Part shown: in pieces, positions 15,923-24,343 of the stretch
Position numbering within the stretch: position 1 is the stretch's first letter
Layout of the letters: each line of letters begins with the position of its first letter
NCBI GenBank assembly: GCA_900766925.1
Contig: CAAFXG010000580.1
Coordinates: 1-31,921 of the forward strand
Direction of reading: 5' to 3'
DNA: 31,921 nt
Origin: Lachnospiraceae bacterium
Lineage (GTDB): Bacteria > Bacillota > Clostridia > Lachnospirales > Lachnospiraceae
Program-made: the position numbers and the translations under genes
The notes under the pieces: model-generated
Told to the model about the DNA's origin: nothing
What the model saw: only the letters and a program-made list of their open reading frames with translations
The model's database searches: none

Positions 15923-16544
15923 ATGATTATTTACCTCCTCGTTATCATCTTCAATATTCATAATCATACCATGTTCTTTTGATAGTATTTGTTTTACTTC
16001 ATCTGCCTTCTTGTTTGAGAGAAGTGTTTCAAGCATATGTATAAGCTTGTTTTTTGATTCTGTTGCATTATAGCTTTTTCGTATTCTTATAATATACGCT
16101 TCTGTCTTATTGAATTCATTATACAGAAATTCCTTGCCATATAATGTATCGGGTTTATAAGAATATTTCGTAATCCCATCGCATTCATCCTTGGCGTCCA
16201 TGCATATCCAGATGCTGACGGATTTACTGCTCACCATACTGCACAGTAAACCTTATATCGTATCTAATTTCACCCTCATTAGGTACAACATCAACAGTTT
16301 GTTCTCCGACTACCTTACCAAGACTGTTATATCCCGGATTAACCAGAAGTTTTCGTATTTTGATGTCACTGATTGAATCAATTATATCATGAATACTGTA
16401 ATCTTTAAATTCTTCCATTATGTTAATCAGAATATATGCAAGCACCTGCGGGTCTGCCAGGTTAGTGCATACCTCTGTGTTGTAGCGACGTATTCTATCA
16501 TCGGTCGTCTCGATAGAAGTCGCCAGGTTAGAATATTGACTCAC
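15884..16544 (-). pseudogene. Remnant of a PD-(D/E)XK nuclease/transposase-family gene
   Basis: Two minus-strand pieces together look like one gene. The N-terminal piece (GTG at 16544 to stop at 16224, 106 codons) reads RRYNTEVCTNLADPQVLAYIL and ends at EIRYDIRFTVQYGEQ. A piece in another frame (from about 16237) starts SVSIWICMDA and continues to NKLIHMLETLLSNKKADEVKQIL. This order matches a family common in Lachnospiraceae, where about 60-70 residues holding the PD-(D/E)XK catalytic core lie between the blocks. Here that core is deleted, the frame is shifted and the C-terminus is lost near the methyltransferase. It should be inactive. Boundaries at the left end are approximate. Confidence 0.65.
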
Positions 16545-16638
16545 ATATATTTTTTAGGGGACTGACATTAATCAGCCCCCTATATTATTGGTATTAATTT
16601 TTTATTTAGTTATTAGTTTTATAAATTAATTAAATATA

Positions 16639-19098
16639 TTAGCCGAGAACAACCTCAACTGTATGAGTCTTGCCATCGCCGAAAACAGAGATTACATTGC
16701 CTTCAACCGGCTGACCGTCAACAGTCATGCTCTTAACACCCTTGCTAACGTGATCCGGGTTAGAAACCTTAATCTCGTATGTGTCACCACGGAACTGACG
16801 AGATGCTGTAAGTCCATCCCATGCAGCAGGAATTGATGGATCAATCTTAAGTCCGTCAAAGTCAGGCTGAACACCTAAGATGTACTGTGAAATAGCAACC
16901 ATGTTCCATGCGGCAGTACCTGTAAGCCATGAGTTCTTACCCTCACCGAAACGGCTTGCATCCTTACCTGCAATCATCTGACCATATACATAAGGCTCTG
17001 TCTTATGTAAGTCGGAAATCTCTTCGTTAAATGCAGGAGCAATCTTAGAATAGTACTCAAATGCCTTGTCTCCACGTCCGGCATAAGCCTCGGCACAGAT
17101 AATCCATGCATTATTGTGTGTGAAGATACCCGCATTCTCCTTGTATCCACCCGGGTATGTAGAAATCTCACCATACTGGATATAGTATTTAGAGAAAGCA
17201 GGGTTGTTAAGTACAAGACCATACTGTGTATTCAAATACTTATCGATAGAATCAAGTGTCTTAATATCAGCACCTACATCCTTACCAATCTCTGACATAA
17301 CTGCGAAGCCCTGTGGCTCGATGAAAATCTTACCCTCTTCACATTCCTTAGAACCCATCTTAGCACCTGTTGAATCGTAAGCACGAATGAACCAGTCGCC
17401 ATCAAATGCAGATTCCATAACATTCTTCTTCATCTTATCGATTTCTGCCTGAGCAGCAGCAGCTTCGTCGTCCTTGCCAAGATGCTTAAGGATGGCAACA
17501 TAGTTAGGACCTGTATATGTGAATAATGTAGCAACCATAACTGACTCAGCAACCTTTGAGTAGCCGCCCTCTGCAGCAAACTTAGGGTTAGTATATGTCT
17601 GGAAGCTCTCACCTGGTGTATCTGAGTAGCATGAAAGGTTGATACAATCGTTCCAGTCAGCTCTCATTGCAAGAGGAAGACCATGTGGTCCAAGGTTATT
17701 TACAATCTTGTAGAATGAAACCTTAAGGTGCTCAAGCATTGGCTGAGCCTTAGATTCGTCATTATCATAAGGAACCATCTCATCAAGAATTCCCCAGTCT
17801 CCGGTCTCTTTAATATATGCAGAAACTGAAAGAATCATCCATAATGGATCATCAGAGAAATCACCACCGATATCTGAGTTACCCTTCTTGGTAAGTGGCT
17901 GATACTGATGGTAGCAACCGCCGTCAGGAAGCTGTGTTGAAGCGATATCAATAATTCTCTGTCTTGCACGGTCAGGAATCTGATGAACAAAACCAAGAAT
18001 ATCCTGATTAGAATCACGGAATCCCATACCACGACCGATACCTGACTCGAAGTATGAAGCTGAACGTGAAAGATTAAATGTTACCATACACTGATACTGG
18101 TTCCAGATATTAACCATTCTGTTAACCTTATCATCTGGTGTATCAACATTCAGAATACCGAGAAGCTTGTCCCATGTAGCCTTGAGCTCTTCAAGACCTG
18201 CAGCAACCTTTTCAGGAGTGTTGTACTGCTCAATCATTGCATGAGCCTTAATCTTGTTGATTGTTACACCGTCTGCCTCGAACTTCTCTTCAACAGGCAT
18301 CTCAACATAACCAAGGATAAATACTAAGGTCTTTGACTCGCCCGGAGCAAGTGTAATCTCCTTGCACTGTGAAGCGATTGGAGACCATCCGTCTGCAAAT
18401 GAATTAGCTGACTTATTGTCTGTAACAACCTGAGGGTTATGGAAGCCGTTGTAGAGACCGATGAAAGAATCTCTGTCTGTATCATAACCGTCAATTGTAT
18501 CATTAACTGTATAGAATGCATAATGATTACGTCTGTCTCTGTACTCTGTCTTGTGGTAGATTGTTGAACCCTCAACCTCTACACGTCCTGTACTGAAGTT
18601 TCTCTGGAAGTTAGTACAGTCATCCTGAGCATCCCAAAGACACCACTCAATGAATGAGAATAACTTAAATGTCTTAGGTGCAGAGCCTTCATTAGTTAAT
18701 ACAACCTGCTGAACCTCACCTGTGTAGTTCTGAGGAACAAAGAAAGTAACCTCTGCCTTAAGATCGTTCTTCTTACCTGTAATAATTGTATAGCCCATAC
18801 CATGACGGCACTCATAAAAATCAAGCTCTGTCTTAACAGGAGACCAGCCTGGATTCCAAATGGTACCATTTTCATTGATATAGAAATAACGACCACCCAT
18901 ATCAATAGGCACATTATTGTAACGATAACGAGTGATTCTTCTAAGACGAGCATCTTTGTAGAAGTGGTAACCTCCTGCTGTATTAGAAATAAGTGAAAAG
19001 AAATCCTGTGTACCTAAGTAGTTAATCCAAGGATAAGGAGTTCTCGGAGATGTGATGACATACTCTTTATTGGCGTCATCAAAATGTCCAAATTTCAT
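16639..19098 (-). CDS. Cellobiose phosphorylase (GH94)
   Basis: Cytoplasmic enzyme of 819 residues that splits cellobiose with phosphate into alpha-glucose 1-phosphate and glucose, saving ATP. It starts MKFGHFDDANKEYVITSPRTP, has the N-terminal beta-sandwich, then the (alpha/alpha)6 barrel with GMGFRDSNQDILGFVH and the general-acid motif ADWND (D481-W-N-D484) followed by CINLSCYSDTPGES. The length fits cellobiose rather than the longer cellodextrin phosphorylases. GGAAGG lies before the start, and a promoter is at 19134-19162. It is divergent from the DUF4317 gene. With the GH3 enzyme and the epimerase it suits growth on imported cellodextrins. Confidence 0.95.
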   Translation of the reverse strand: MKFGHFDDANKEYVITSPRTPYPWINYLGTQDFFSLISNTAGGYHFYKDARLRRITRYRYNNVPIDMGGRYFYINENGTIWNPGWSPVKTELDFYECRHGMGYTIITGKKNDLKAEVTFFVPQNYTGEVQQVVLTNEGSAPKTFKLFSFIEWCLWDAQDDCTNFQRNFSTGRVEVEGSTIYHKTEYRDRRNHYAFYTVNDTIDGYDTDRDSFIGLYNGFHNPQVVTDNKSANSFADGWSPIASQCKEITLAPGESKTLVFILGYVEMPVEEKFEADGVTINKIKAHAMIEQYNTPEKVAAGLEELKATWDKLLGILNVDTPDDKVNRMVNIWNQYQCMVTFNLSRSASYFESGIGRGMGFRDSNQDILGFVHQIPDRARQRIIDIASTQLPDGGCYHQYQPLTKKGNSDIGGDFSDDPLWMILSVSAYIKETGDWGILDEMVPYDNDESKAQPMLEHLKVSFYKIVNNLGPHGLPLAMRADWNDCINLSCYSDTPGESFQTYTNPKFAAEGGYSKVAESVMVATLFTYTGPNYVAILKHLGKDDEAAAAQAEIDKMKKNVMESAFDGDWFIRAYDSTGAKMGSKECEEGKIFIEPQGFAVMSEIGKDVGADIKTLDSIDKYLNTQYGLVLNNPAFSKYYIQYGEISTYPGGYKENAGIFTHNNAWIICAEAYAGRGDKAFEYYSKIAPAFNEEISDLHKTEPYVYGQMIAGKDASRFGEGKNSWLTGTAAWNMVAISQYILGVQPDFDGLKIDPSIPAAWDGLTASRQFRGDTYEIKVSNPDHVSKGVKSMTVDGQPVEGNVISVFGDGKTHTVEVVLG

Positions 19099-19133
19099 TT
19101 AGTAATACCTTCCTTTCATAAAACACTGCCAAT

Positions 19134-19162
19134 ATTATATAATAAAAATGCCCAAAACACAA
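19134..19162 (-). promoter_or_regulatory. Promoter of the cellobiose phosphorylase gene
   Basis: On the minus strand: TTGTGT (19162-19157), 17-base spacer, TATAAT (19139-19134). The leader is about 30 bases long. No LacI-type or cre-like palindrome was recognised nearby. Confidence 0.6.
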
Positions 19163-19286
19163 CATAAATTCTTATACTGTGACTACAATTTACACAAAAT
19201 AAAATAGTAAAAAATTCGGACTATGAAAAAGACATACAAAAGTGTTAAAATAAAACATTAACAATAATTTACAGGGAGATTTTGTT

Positions 19287-20489
19287 ATGAACAAAAAAGA
19301 AATAAATGAAATTCGTGGGCAATATACACTTGAAAATTGTGGTATTCGTAAGATTGTAGGATGCTACGTTGATGGGGAGAAGCAGAAGGTTACCAGGTTC
19401 GATGCCACCTTTCTTAATCTTCCGGAGGAGGAGCAGCATAAATATTATGAAATATTTAAGAAGACTCTTTCAGGAGTACAGGGTAAGAATCTGCTTGATA
19501 TGAGCTTTTCCGTAAGTGCATTTGAGGAGCAGGGAGCAAGAACTTTCTTATATAATCTCCGAGATAGTGACCTTATGGATGAGCATCTGTTGGATGAGTT
19601 TTATGACAGAGTTATTGAAACCTACGATTATGTTGGAAATTATCTTATTATACTGATTGAACAGGCATATGATGTTCCTGCGGTGACGACAGACAACATA
19701 GAAATGGAAGATGCTTCTGATGAGGTTTATAAATACATACTATGCAGTATTTGTCCGGTGAAGCTTTCTAAGGCAGGTCTTGGATATGACGAGGATAAGA
19801 ACCTGATTCGTGAGCTGGACAGAAAATATATGGTTGATCTGCCCGATATGGGCTTTTTGTTTCCTGCATTTACGGACAGGAGCGAGGATGGTGACAGAAT
19901 AGTTTTTTATACTAAAAATTCGGAGAAGCTTCAGCAGGAATTTATTGCAAACGTGCTTGATTGCTATATTCCTATGCCGGCAGCCACCCAGAAGGAAGGC
20001 TTTAATGAATTAATTACCGAAACTCTTGGGGATTCCTGTGATTATGAAACCATTTGCAATATTCATGAAAATATAAATGAAATTATAGAAGAGCAAAAAG
20101 AACTTAAGATATCGGAACCGGTTGTCCTCAATAAGCATGAGATGAGAAATATATTTGAGAAAAGCGGAGTTAAGGGAGAACAGCTTGAGCGATTTGACGA
20201 AAGCTTTAATAAGCATTTTGAGCAAAGGGGAAGAAATGATAATTCACAATTAAGCAGCGATATAGATTCGGGTGACAGATTTGACAACAGATATGAAGAA
20301 GGTAAGATTATCGCATCCAATATAGCAATACCTAGAAAGTTCGAAATTAAAACCCCTGATGTGGTAGTAAAAATAAATGCCGACAGAACAGACCTTGTTG
20401 AAACAAGAATCATAGATGGTCAGCAATATCTTGTGATTCGTGTTGATGAGGGACTTGAGGTAAACGGTATAGCTGTTACTGCTGAATAG
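19287..20489 (+). CDS. DUF4317 family protein
   Basis: 400-residue cytoplasmic protein recognised as DUF4317, a clostridial family of unknown function. It begins MNKKEINEIRGQYTLENCGI and has the typical middle with LCSICPVKLSKAGLGYD and MVDLPDMGFLFPAFTDRSED, then an acidic, coiled segment (about 255-340) and a small C-terminal beta region ending in GQQYLVIRVDEGLEVNGIAV. No catalytic motif is evident. The ATG at 19287 follows GGGAG. The stop lies about 25 bases before the palindromic element at 20515. Confidence 0.85.
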   Translation: MNKKEINEIRGQYTLENCGIRKIVGCYVDGEKQKVTRFDATFLNLPEEEQHKYYEIFKKTLSGVQGKNLLDMSFSVSAFEEQGARTFLYNLRDSDLMDEHLLDEFYDRVIETYDYVGNYLIILIEQAYDVPAVTTDNIEMEDASDEVYKYILCSICPVKLSKAGLGYDEDKNLIRELDRKYMVDLPDMGFLFPAFTDRSEDGDRIVFYTKNSEKLQQEFIANVLDCYIPMPAATQKEGFNELITETLGDSCDYETICNIHENINEIIEEQKELKISEPVVLNKHEMRNIFEKSGVKGEQLERFDESFNKHFEQRGRNDNSQLSSDIDSGDRFDNRYEEGKIIASNIAIPRKFEIKTPDVVVKINADRTDLVETRIIDGQQYLVIRVDEGLEVNGIAVTAE

Positions 20490-20514
20490 TGTTACGATAC
20501 ACTTAAATAAAGAA

Positions 20515-20738
20515 GCTGTCGCATTAGCGATAAACAGGGGGGAGCCCGATATAAACCATATGCGTGTACTGTTTTCATTTTGTTATGCAGGACATTGCGA
20601 AGAGCCTTTTAAATCAAAATCATGTTCAGCAAAGGCTTCCATGATTTTTAAGTCTCTTCTACATAGCATAACTAAGTCATTTAAACAGTACACGCATATG
20701 GTTTATAACGGGCTCCCCCTGTTTATTGCTAATGCGAC
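20515..20738. mobile_element. MITE-like palindromic element, copy 1
   Basis: The ends are long inverted repeats: 20518-20574 against 20683-20738, nearly perfect over about 56 bp (GTCGCATTAGC at both tips). The inner parts also pair imperfectly (GTTATGC, GAAGAG, AAATCA, ATCATG), so the whole element is a degenerate 221-bp palindrome with no credible gene. A second copy starts at about 31810. This is the signature of a miniature inverted-repeat element; the helper transposase is not in the window. It lies in the gap between two convergent genes. No clear target-site duplication was seen. Confidence 0.8.
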
Positions 20739-20755
20739 TTGTTAATCCTGTTAAA

Positions 20756-21757
20756 TTAAATTGTATATATTTTCTCTGTCAATGTCTTGGATTCTCCAGG
20801 GGCAAGCTCAACATAGCCTGATTCGTCTGCCGGAATAGGCTGGTTAGGTGCATCAATAATCCAGGTAGATGGTTCCGGACAGAAGAAACCTTTATTGCCA
20901 TGATCGTTCCATACAATCCAGAACTTAAAGTCACGACATACCTCATAACAGATATGCTTGCCGGATGCAGTGTCTGTTACAATGGCACCATAATATGGTT
21001 TGTCATTGAATGAACCTTCCTCAGCAAAGAAAACATCATTATCTATATCATGGAGAACAGGAACCTGCGAACCTGTAATATACTGCTTATCATGATTAGT
21101 TTCAGGAAGAAATTCACCTGTTGGGATACATGACTTGCTGAGCTCCCATTTTTCACCTACCGGAAGATAGAGACGGACATCAAGACCTTCTCCACCCTTA
21201 ATAAATGGTCCGTTGATGGTAGTGTGGTTACATACACCAAAAGGAAGCTGTTTGTCAGAGGTGTTGGTCATTGTAAATGCGTAATCGAGACCATCCTCAG
21301 AGAGTGTAAATGTGTATTCAGCCTTAAAGCTTACAGGATAGATGCTGTAAAATTCATCATTACTGTCATAAATATATTCTGTCTTTGCAATTGCCTTAGA
21401 GCCGTCAACAACAGCCTCTACAATCTTATGTTCACGTTTGTGGAGGAATCCATGAATATGATTACCTAACGGATCGTTAATAGGGAAATTGTAGGTTGCA
21501 TCGGAAACCTTCAATACACCATTTGCAAGACGGTTTGGAAGATACAAGGTTGGCAGACCGTACACCTCGGCAGATGCCTTAAGCTCGTCCAAAGACAGGC
21601 TTTCGTCATATCTGAATATCTCTATGTCAGCTTCCGTGTCTTGCATGCGAATTACGTTACTTCCGAGAAACGGTGCAATAATCGCCTTGTATTTGCCTGC
21701 CGTAAGCTCGATTGCGTCCTTGCCCTTGTAGTCTATAATATTTGCTGAAAAACCCAT
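20756..21757 (-). CDS. Aldose 1-epimerase-like protein
   Basis: 333-residue protein of the galactose-mutarotase fold, likely converting alpha and beta anomers of a sugar in the cytoplasm (no signal peptide). Candidate catalytic residues are the histidine cluster HIHGFLH (100-106), H178 in GVCNHTTING and E295 in FCPEPSTW. AAGGAGG precedes the ATG at 21757. Its place near cellobiose phosphorylase suggests it feeds or drains glucose anomers, but specificity is not shown. The C-terminus (GYVELAPGESKTL) is typical. Confidence 0.85.
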   Translation of the reverse strand: MGFSANIIDYKGKDAIELTAGKYKAIIAPFLGSNVIRMQDTEADIEIFRYDESLSLDELKASAEVYGLPTLYLPNRLANGVLKVSDATYNFPINDPLGNHIHGFLHKREHKIVEAVVDGSKAIAKTEYIYDSNDEFYSIYPVSFKAEYTFTLSEDGLDYAFTMTNTSDKQLPFGVCNHTTINGPFIKGGEGLDVRLYLPVGEKWELSKSCIPTGEFLPETNHDKQYITGSQVPVLHDIDNDVFFAEEGSFNDKPYYGAIVTDTASGKHICYEVCRDFKFWIVWNDHGNKGFFCPEPSTWIIDAPNQPIPADESGYVELAPGESKTLTEKIYTI

Positions 21758-21820
21758 TATGATTCCTCCTTATATGATATGTAATGTTCAATATAAAACA
21801 CTTATGAAACACAATTTAAT

Positions 21821-21856
21821 TAGACAAATGATAACATATCCATATTATCATGTCTA
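21821..21856. promoter_or_regulatory. Inverted repeat upstream of the epimerase gene
   Basis: TAGACA-aa-TGATAA pairs with TTATCA-TGTCTA across a central ACATATCCATAT-like region. It lies about 64-99 bases upstream of the epimerase start and could be an operator for a sugar regulator. It could also be chance in AT-rich DNA. Confidence 0.35.
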
Positions 21857-21957
21857 GTATGACAAAATAAAATAATAGGAATATTATTACAAAAAATATG
21901 TCAATCTCATATACAAAATTGTAACTAAAAAGACATCAAATATATATATAAATAACA

Positions 21958-21986
21958 TTGATTTTTAGGTGCCTGGGTGTTATAAA
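21958..21986 (+). promoter_or_regulatory. Promoter of the DUF4358-type lipoprotein gene
   Basis: TTGATT (21958-21963), 17-base spacer, TATAAA (21981-21986). The leader is about 80 bases. Confidence 0.6.
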
Positions 21987-22073
21987 TATAAAGGCTTGTT
22001 TTTCATAAATTTCGAGAAATATATCATAATATTTATTAATTCATAAAAATACAGACAAAAGGATGGGACTTAC

Positions 22074-22619
22074 ATGAAAAAGAAATTAGCAGTAATAGCA
22101 CTTATTATCGCAACAATGGCATTTACAGCATGTGGAGCGAATAATACAAAGGAAGATAATTCTACGACGACTGTTGTGCAAACTGATGACACATCTGCTC
22201 CTGCTGAAGAAGATGCTAATAGTGAGGTTGTGATGAGTGCCCAGGATATAGCAGATAGTATACTTGCAAATGCTCAGTTTAAGGATAAGCTTTCTGCCGT
22301 TGATAAGACAATGGCACTTACAAGATTGTACGAGCTTGAAGAGGAACAGATTGAGGATGCGGCATTTTATACTAATTCTCAGGCTACAGCGGAGGAGATA
22401 GCTGTAATCAAGGTTGCATCGGATGACTATTTAAGCAAGGTTACAGAGGCATATGAGGCAAGGATTGAGGATCAGAAAAGTGCTTGTGAAAGCTATCTTC
22501 CCGACGAGATGCCTAAGCTTGATTCGGCAATTATATATACTCAGGGCAAATATGCCGTTTTATGTATTTCAGATGATAACAGTACGGCAAAGGATGTTGT
22601 TGCAGCAAGTATCAAATAA
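22074..22619 (+). CDS. Lipoprotein, DUF4358-type
   Basis: 181-residue lipoprotein: signal MKKKLAVIALIIATMAFTAC with the lipobox FTAC, then an acidic, threonine-rich linker (about 21-50) and a folded domain (about 52-181) with SAQDIADSILANAQFKDKL and the segment YTQGKYAVLCISDD. This layout matches clostridial DUF4358 lipoproteins of unknown function; the assignment is by eye. AAAGGATGGGA precedes the ATG. Confidence 0.8.
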   Translation: MKKKLAVIALIIATMAFTACGANNTKEDNSTTTVVQTDDTSAPAEEDANSEVVMSAQDIADSILANAQFKDKLSAVDKTMALTRLYELEEEQIEDAAFYTNSQATAEEIAVIKVASDDYLSKVTEAYEARIEDQKSACESYLPDEMPKLDSAIIYTQGKYAVLCISDDNSTAKDVVAASIK

Positions 22620-22800
22620 TATGTCGGTAAAGATAACACTATGTACAGGCCGGATGAATAATATATTATAGATAAGAAACAAATATGCAATCGCTTAATA
22701 TACATTAATCGGTTAATAACGAAATAATCCCTTGTTAAAGTACAGACTATAGGAATGAAAAGCTCCTATTAATACAACGATTGCTTTTTATAGAAATGAA

Positions 22801-22842
22801 AATCTCCCATTGGCGGGTTGGCTGCTGATAGGGGATTTTTTT
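22801..22842 (+). terminator. Terminator upstream of the secreted paralogues
   Basis: AATCTCCCAT pairs with ATAGGGGATT (one G-U and one mismatch) around a G/C-containing loop and is followed by a run of T. Confidence 0.65.
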
Positions 22843-22890
22843 GTAAAAGTAGGTGGAAATATAGAATAGCCATAAGATTTTTGCAAGACT

Positions 22891-22919
22891 TTTTGAATAG
22901 CCCTAATAAAAAATATAAT
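22891..22919 (+). promoter_or_regulatory. Promoter of secreted paralogue 1
   Basis: TTTTGA (22891-22896), 17-base spacer, TATAAT (22914-22919). The downstream block ATAATCTTGTACGATATTAA is almost repeated at the second paralogue. Confidence 0.6.
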
Positions 22920-22924
22920 CTTGT

Positions 22925-22974
22925 ACGATATTAACTATGTAGGCAAGTTGTTTATGCCTATGTTAAGTATTATT
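22925..22974 (+). promoter_or_regulatory. Leader hairpin of paralogue 1
   Basis: TAGGCA pairs with TGCCTA around a 9-base loop, with outer TTAAC/GTTAA pairs. The equivalent hairpin of paralogue 2 has different stem bases that still pair, which suggests the structure is maintained. Confidence 0.5.
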
Positions 22975-23003
22975 TAAATTTATTTTTAAGGGAGGTTTTC
23001 AAA

Positions 23004-23561
23004 ATGAAAAAAGCTATGAAAAAGCTTGCATGTCTGGCACTTGCCTTTGTTATGGCGATGTCAATCATCGTAGTGGTAAGTCCGTCAGATACATCCGCAG
23101 CGAGAGTAAACAAGGTAACTGCAAACAAGAACTACAAGAAGGCACCTGCTCTTAAAACCGGCAATAACAAGGTAACAGTGCGTTCGAATTGGGACTATGT
23201 TAAGTTCAAGGCACCTAAGAAGGGCACATATGTATTCACATTTACCGACATCCAGTCAACTGATACCAGAAAAGAAGATGGCTATGGTTCCATTTGTTTT
23301 GGTAAGCCTTATGGCAATTATATTATAGATTATATTAATGTTAAGACTAATGGTGGCAATGAAATTGTTTATTTGAATATGTGTACAATCCGTAGATGGA
23401 GAACTACTTGCAAGAAGCAATATAAGGATCCGACATCCGATTACACATATAAGAGAACTGCAACCATTACACTCAAAAAGGGTGAGACAGTTTATCTTTC
23501 AAGTAGCTTCTACGGCAAGAAGCCTAAATTCAATTATATGGTAAATATTAAGAAAAAATAG
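23004..23561 (+). CDS. Secreted basic beta-sandwich protein, paralogue 1
   Basis: 185 residues with a clear signal peptide (MKKAMKKLACLALAFVMAMS, predicted cut near SA-A at about 33). The mature protein is small, lysine-rich and beta-rich. VKFKAPKKGTYVFTFTDI and ATITLKKGETVYLSS resemble the bacterial pre-peptidase C-terminal type of jelly-roll fold, but I do not recognise the family. It is very like the next gene: the first 80 and last 40 residues match closely, while the middle (about 85-145) diverges, as expected for a variable binding face. There is no cell-wall anchor. GGGAGG precedes the ATG. Confidence 0.85.
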   Translation: MKKAMKKLACLALAFVMAMSIIVVVSPSDTSAARVNKVTANKNYKKAPALKTGNNKVTVRSNWDYVKFKAPKKGTYVFTFTDIQSTDTRKEDGYGSICFGKPYGNYIIDYINVKTNGGNEIVYLNMCTIRRWRTTCKKQYKDPTSDYTYKRTATITLKKGETVYLSSSFYGKKPKFNYMVNIKKK

Positions 23562-23574
23562 TTACATATTTTAT

Positions 23575-23609
23575 AAAAGGGTGTATTGCATTTGTAGTAC
23601 ATCCTTTTT
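23575..23609 (+). terminator. Terminator after paralogue 1
   Basis: AAAAGGGTGTA pairs with TACATCCTTTT (one G-U) around a 12-base loop, ending in a T run. Confidence 0.75.
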
Positions 23610-23664
23610 ACATATGTAGAGCTTTTGACCCGAAGATGGAAAGTCTCATAGTATTATCAAATTT

Positions 23665-23693
23665 TTGAAAATCACTATTGAAAAAAGTATAAT
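23665..23693 (+). promoter_or_regulatory. Promoter of secreted paralogue 2
   Basis: TTGAAA (23665-23670), 17-base spacer, TATAAT (23688-23693), followed by the duplicated leader block. Confidence 0.65.
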
Positions 23694-23701
23694 CTTGTGC
23701 G

Positions 23702-23745
23702 ATATTAACTATGTAGACGTTTTGCTGACGTCTATTGTGTTTATT
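23702..23745 (+). promoter_or_regulatory. Leader hairpin of paralogue 2
   Basis: TAGACGT pairs perfectly with ACGTCTA around a 7-base loop, at the same place as the TAGGCA/TGCCTA hairpin of paralogue 1. Bases on both strands of the stem have changed together. Confidence 0.5.
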
Positions 23746-23775
23746 ATTTTAAGTTAAATTAAGGAGGATTATTTA

Positions 23776-24330
23776 ATGAAGAAGACTATGAAGAAGCTTG
23801 CATGTCTTGCATTGGCATTTGTTATGGCACTGTCAATTATTGTTGTTGCAAGTCCATCAGATGCATCAGCAGCGAGTGTTAAGAAGGTAACGGCAACTAA
23901 GAGCTACAAGAAGGCACCTGCTCTTAAGACAGGTAATAATAAGGTAACAATGCCTAAGAATTGGTACTATGTTAAGTATAAGGCACCTAAGAAGGGTACA
24001 TATGTATTTACCTTTACCAATATTCAGTCAACAAATGCCAACAAGGAAAATGGTTTTGGTGCTATTAACCTTATGAAATGGAATGGCAACTATATGCAAT
24101 ATACAAAGGTTAAGACAAATGGCGGAAAGAAATGTGACACCCTGTGGATATGTACAAATCGCAATTGGAAAAATGGTGTTAAGGAACGTTTTAAGGATCC
24201 GACAACCGATTACACATACAAGAGAACAGCAACAATTACACTCAAGAAGGGTGAGACAATTTATATTACAGGCTGTTATTCCGGTAATAAGACGAAATAT
24301 AATTTCATGGTAAATGTTAAGAAGAAATAA
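23776..24330 (+). CDS. Secreted basic beta-sandwich protein, paralogue 2
   Basis: 184 residues, the tandem copy of the preceding gene with the same signal peptide type (cut near ASA-A), the same VKYKAPKKGTYVFTFTNI and ATITLKKGETIYITG strands and the same KK-rich end. The divergent part again lies at about residues 85-145, where both copies carry cysteine and tryptophan (DTLWICTNRNW here). AAGGAGG precedes the ATG. Each copy has its own promoter, leader hairpin and terminator, so the whole transcription unit was duplicated. The function is unknown; surface or sugar binding is only a guess. Confidence 0.85.
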   Translation: MKKTMKKLACLALAFVMALSIIVVASPSDASAASVKKVTATKSYKKAPALKTGNNKVTMPKNWYYVKYKAPKKGTYVFTFTNIQSTNANKENGFGAINLMKWNGNYMQYTKVKTNGGKKCDTLWICTNRNWKNGVKERFKDPTTDYTYKRTATITLKKGETIYITGCYSGNKTKYNFMVNVKKK

Positions 24331-24343
24331 TTAAACAAAAACA

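Larger units (their letters stand above)
21758..22073. other. AT-rich divergent intergenic region
   Basis: 316 bases without a gene. It holds the ribosome site of the epimerase gene (minus strand), an inverted repeat at 21821-21856 and the promoter of the DUF4358-type gene at 21958. No clear promoter of the epimerase gene was found. Confidence 0.7.
22620..23003. other. Intergenic region with a possible structured RNA
   Basis: 384 bases without a gene. GCAATCG (22687-22693) and CGATTGC (22778-22784) could close a domain of about 98 nt that contains a hairpin ATAGGA/TCCTAT (about 22749-22769) and is followed by TTTTTA. After it come the terminator at 22801-22842 and the promoter and leader hairpin of the secreted-protein gene. 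No known riboswitch class was recognised. Confidence 0.4.

Noticed and set aside
16555..16582. TAGGGG-A-CTGA/TCAG-C-CCCCTA hairpin as the terminator of cellobiose phosphorylase
   Set aside because: The stem is good, but read on the minus strand it is followed by A residues, not T; it lacks the T run on the needed side.
20560..20745. 61-codon open frame inside the palindromic element
   Set aside because: It lies across the inverted repeats, has no ribosome site and is not kept as protein-like sequence; it is a by-product of the palindrome.
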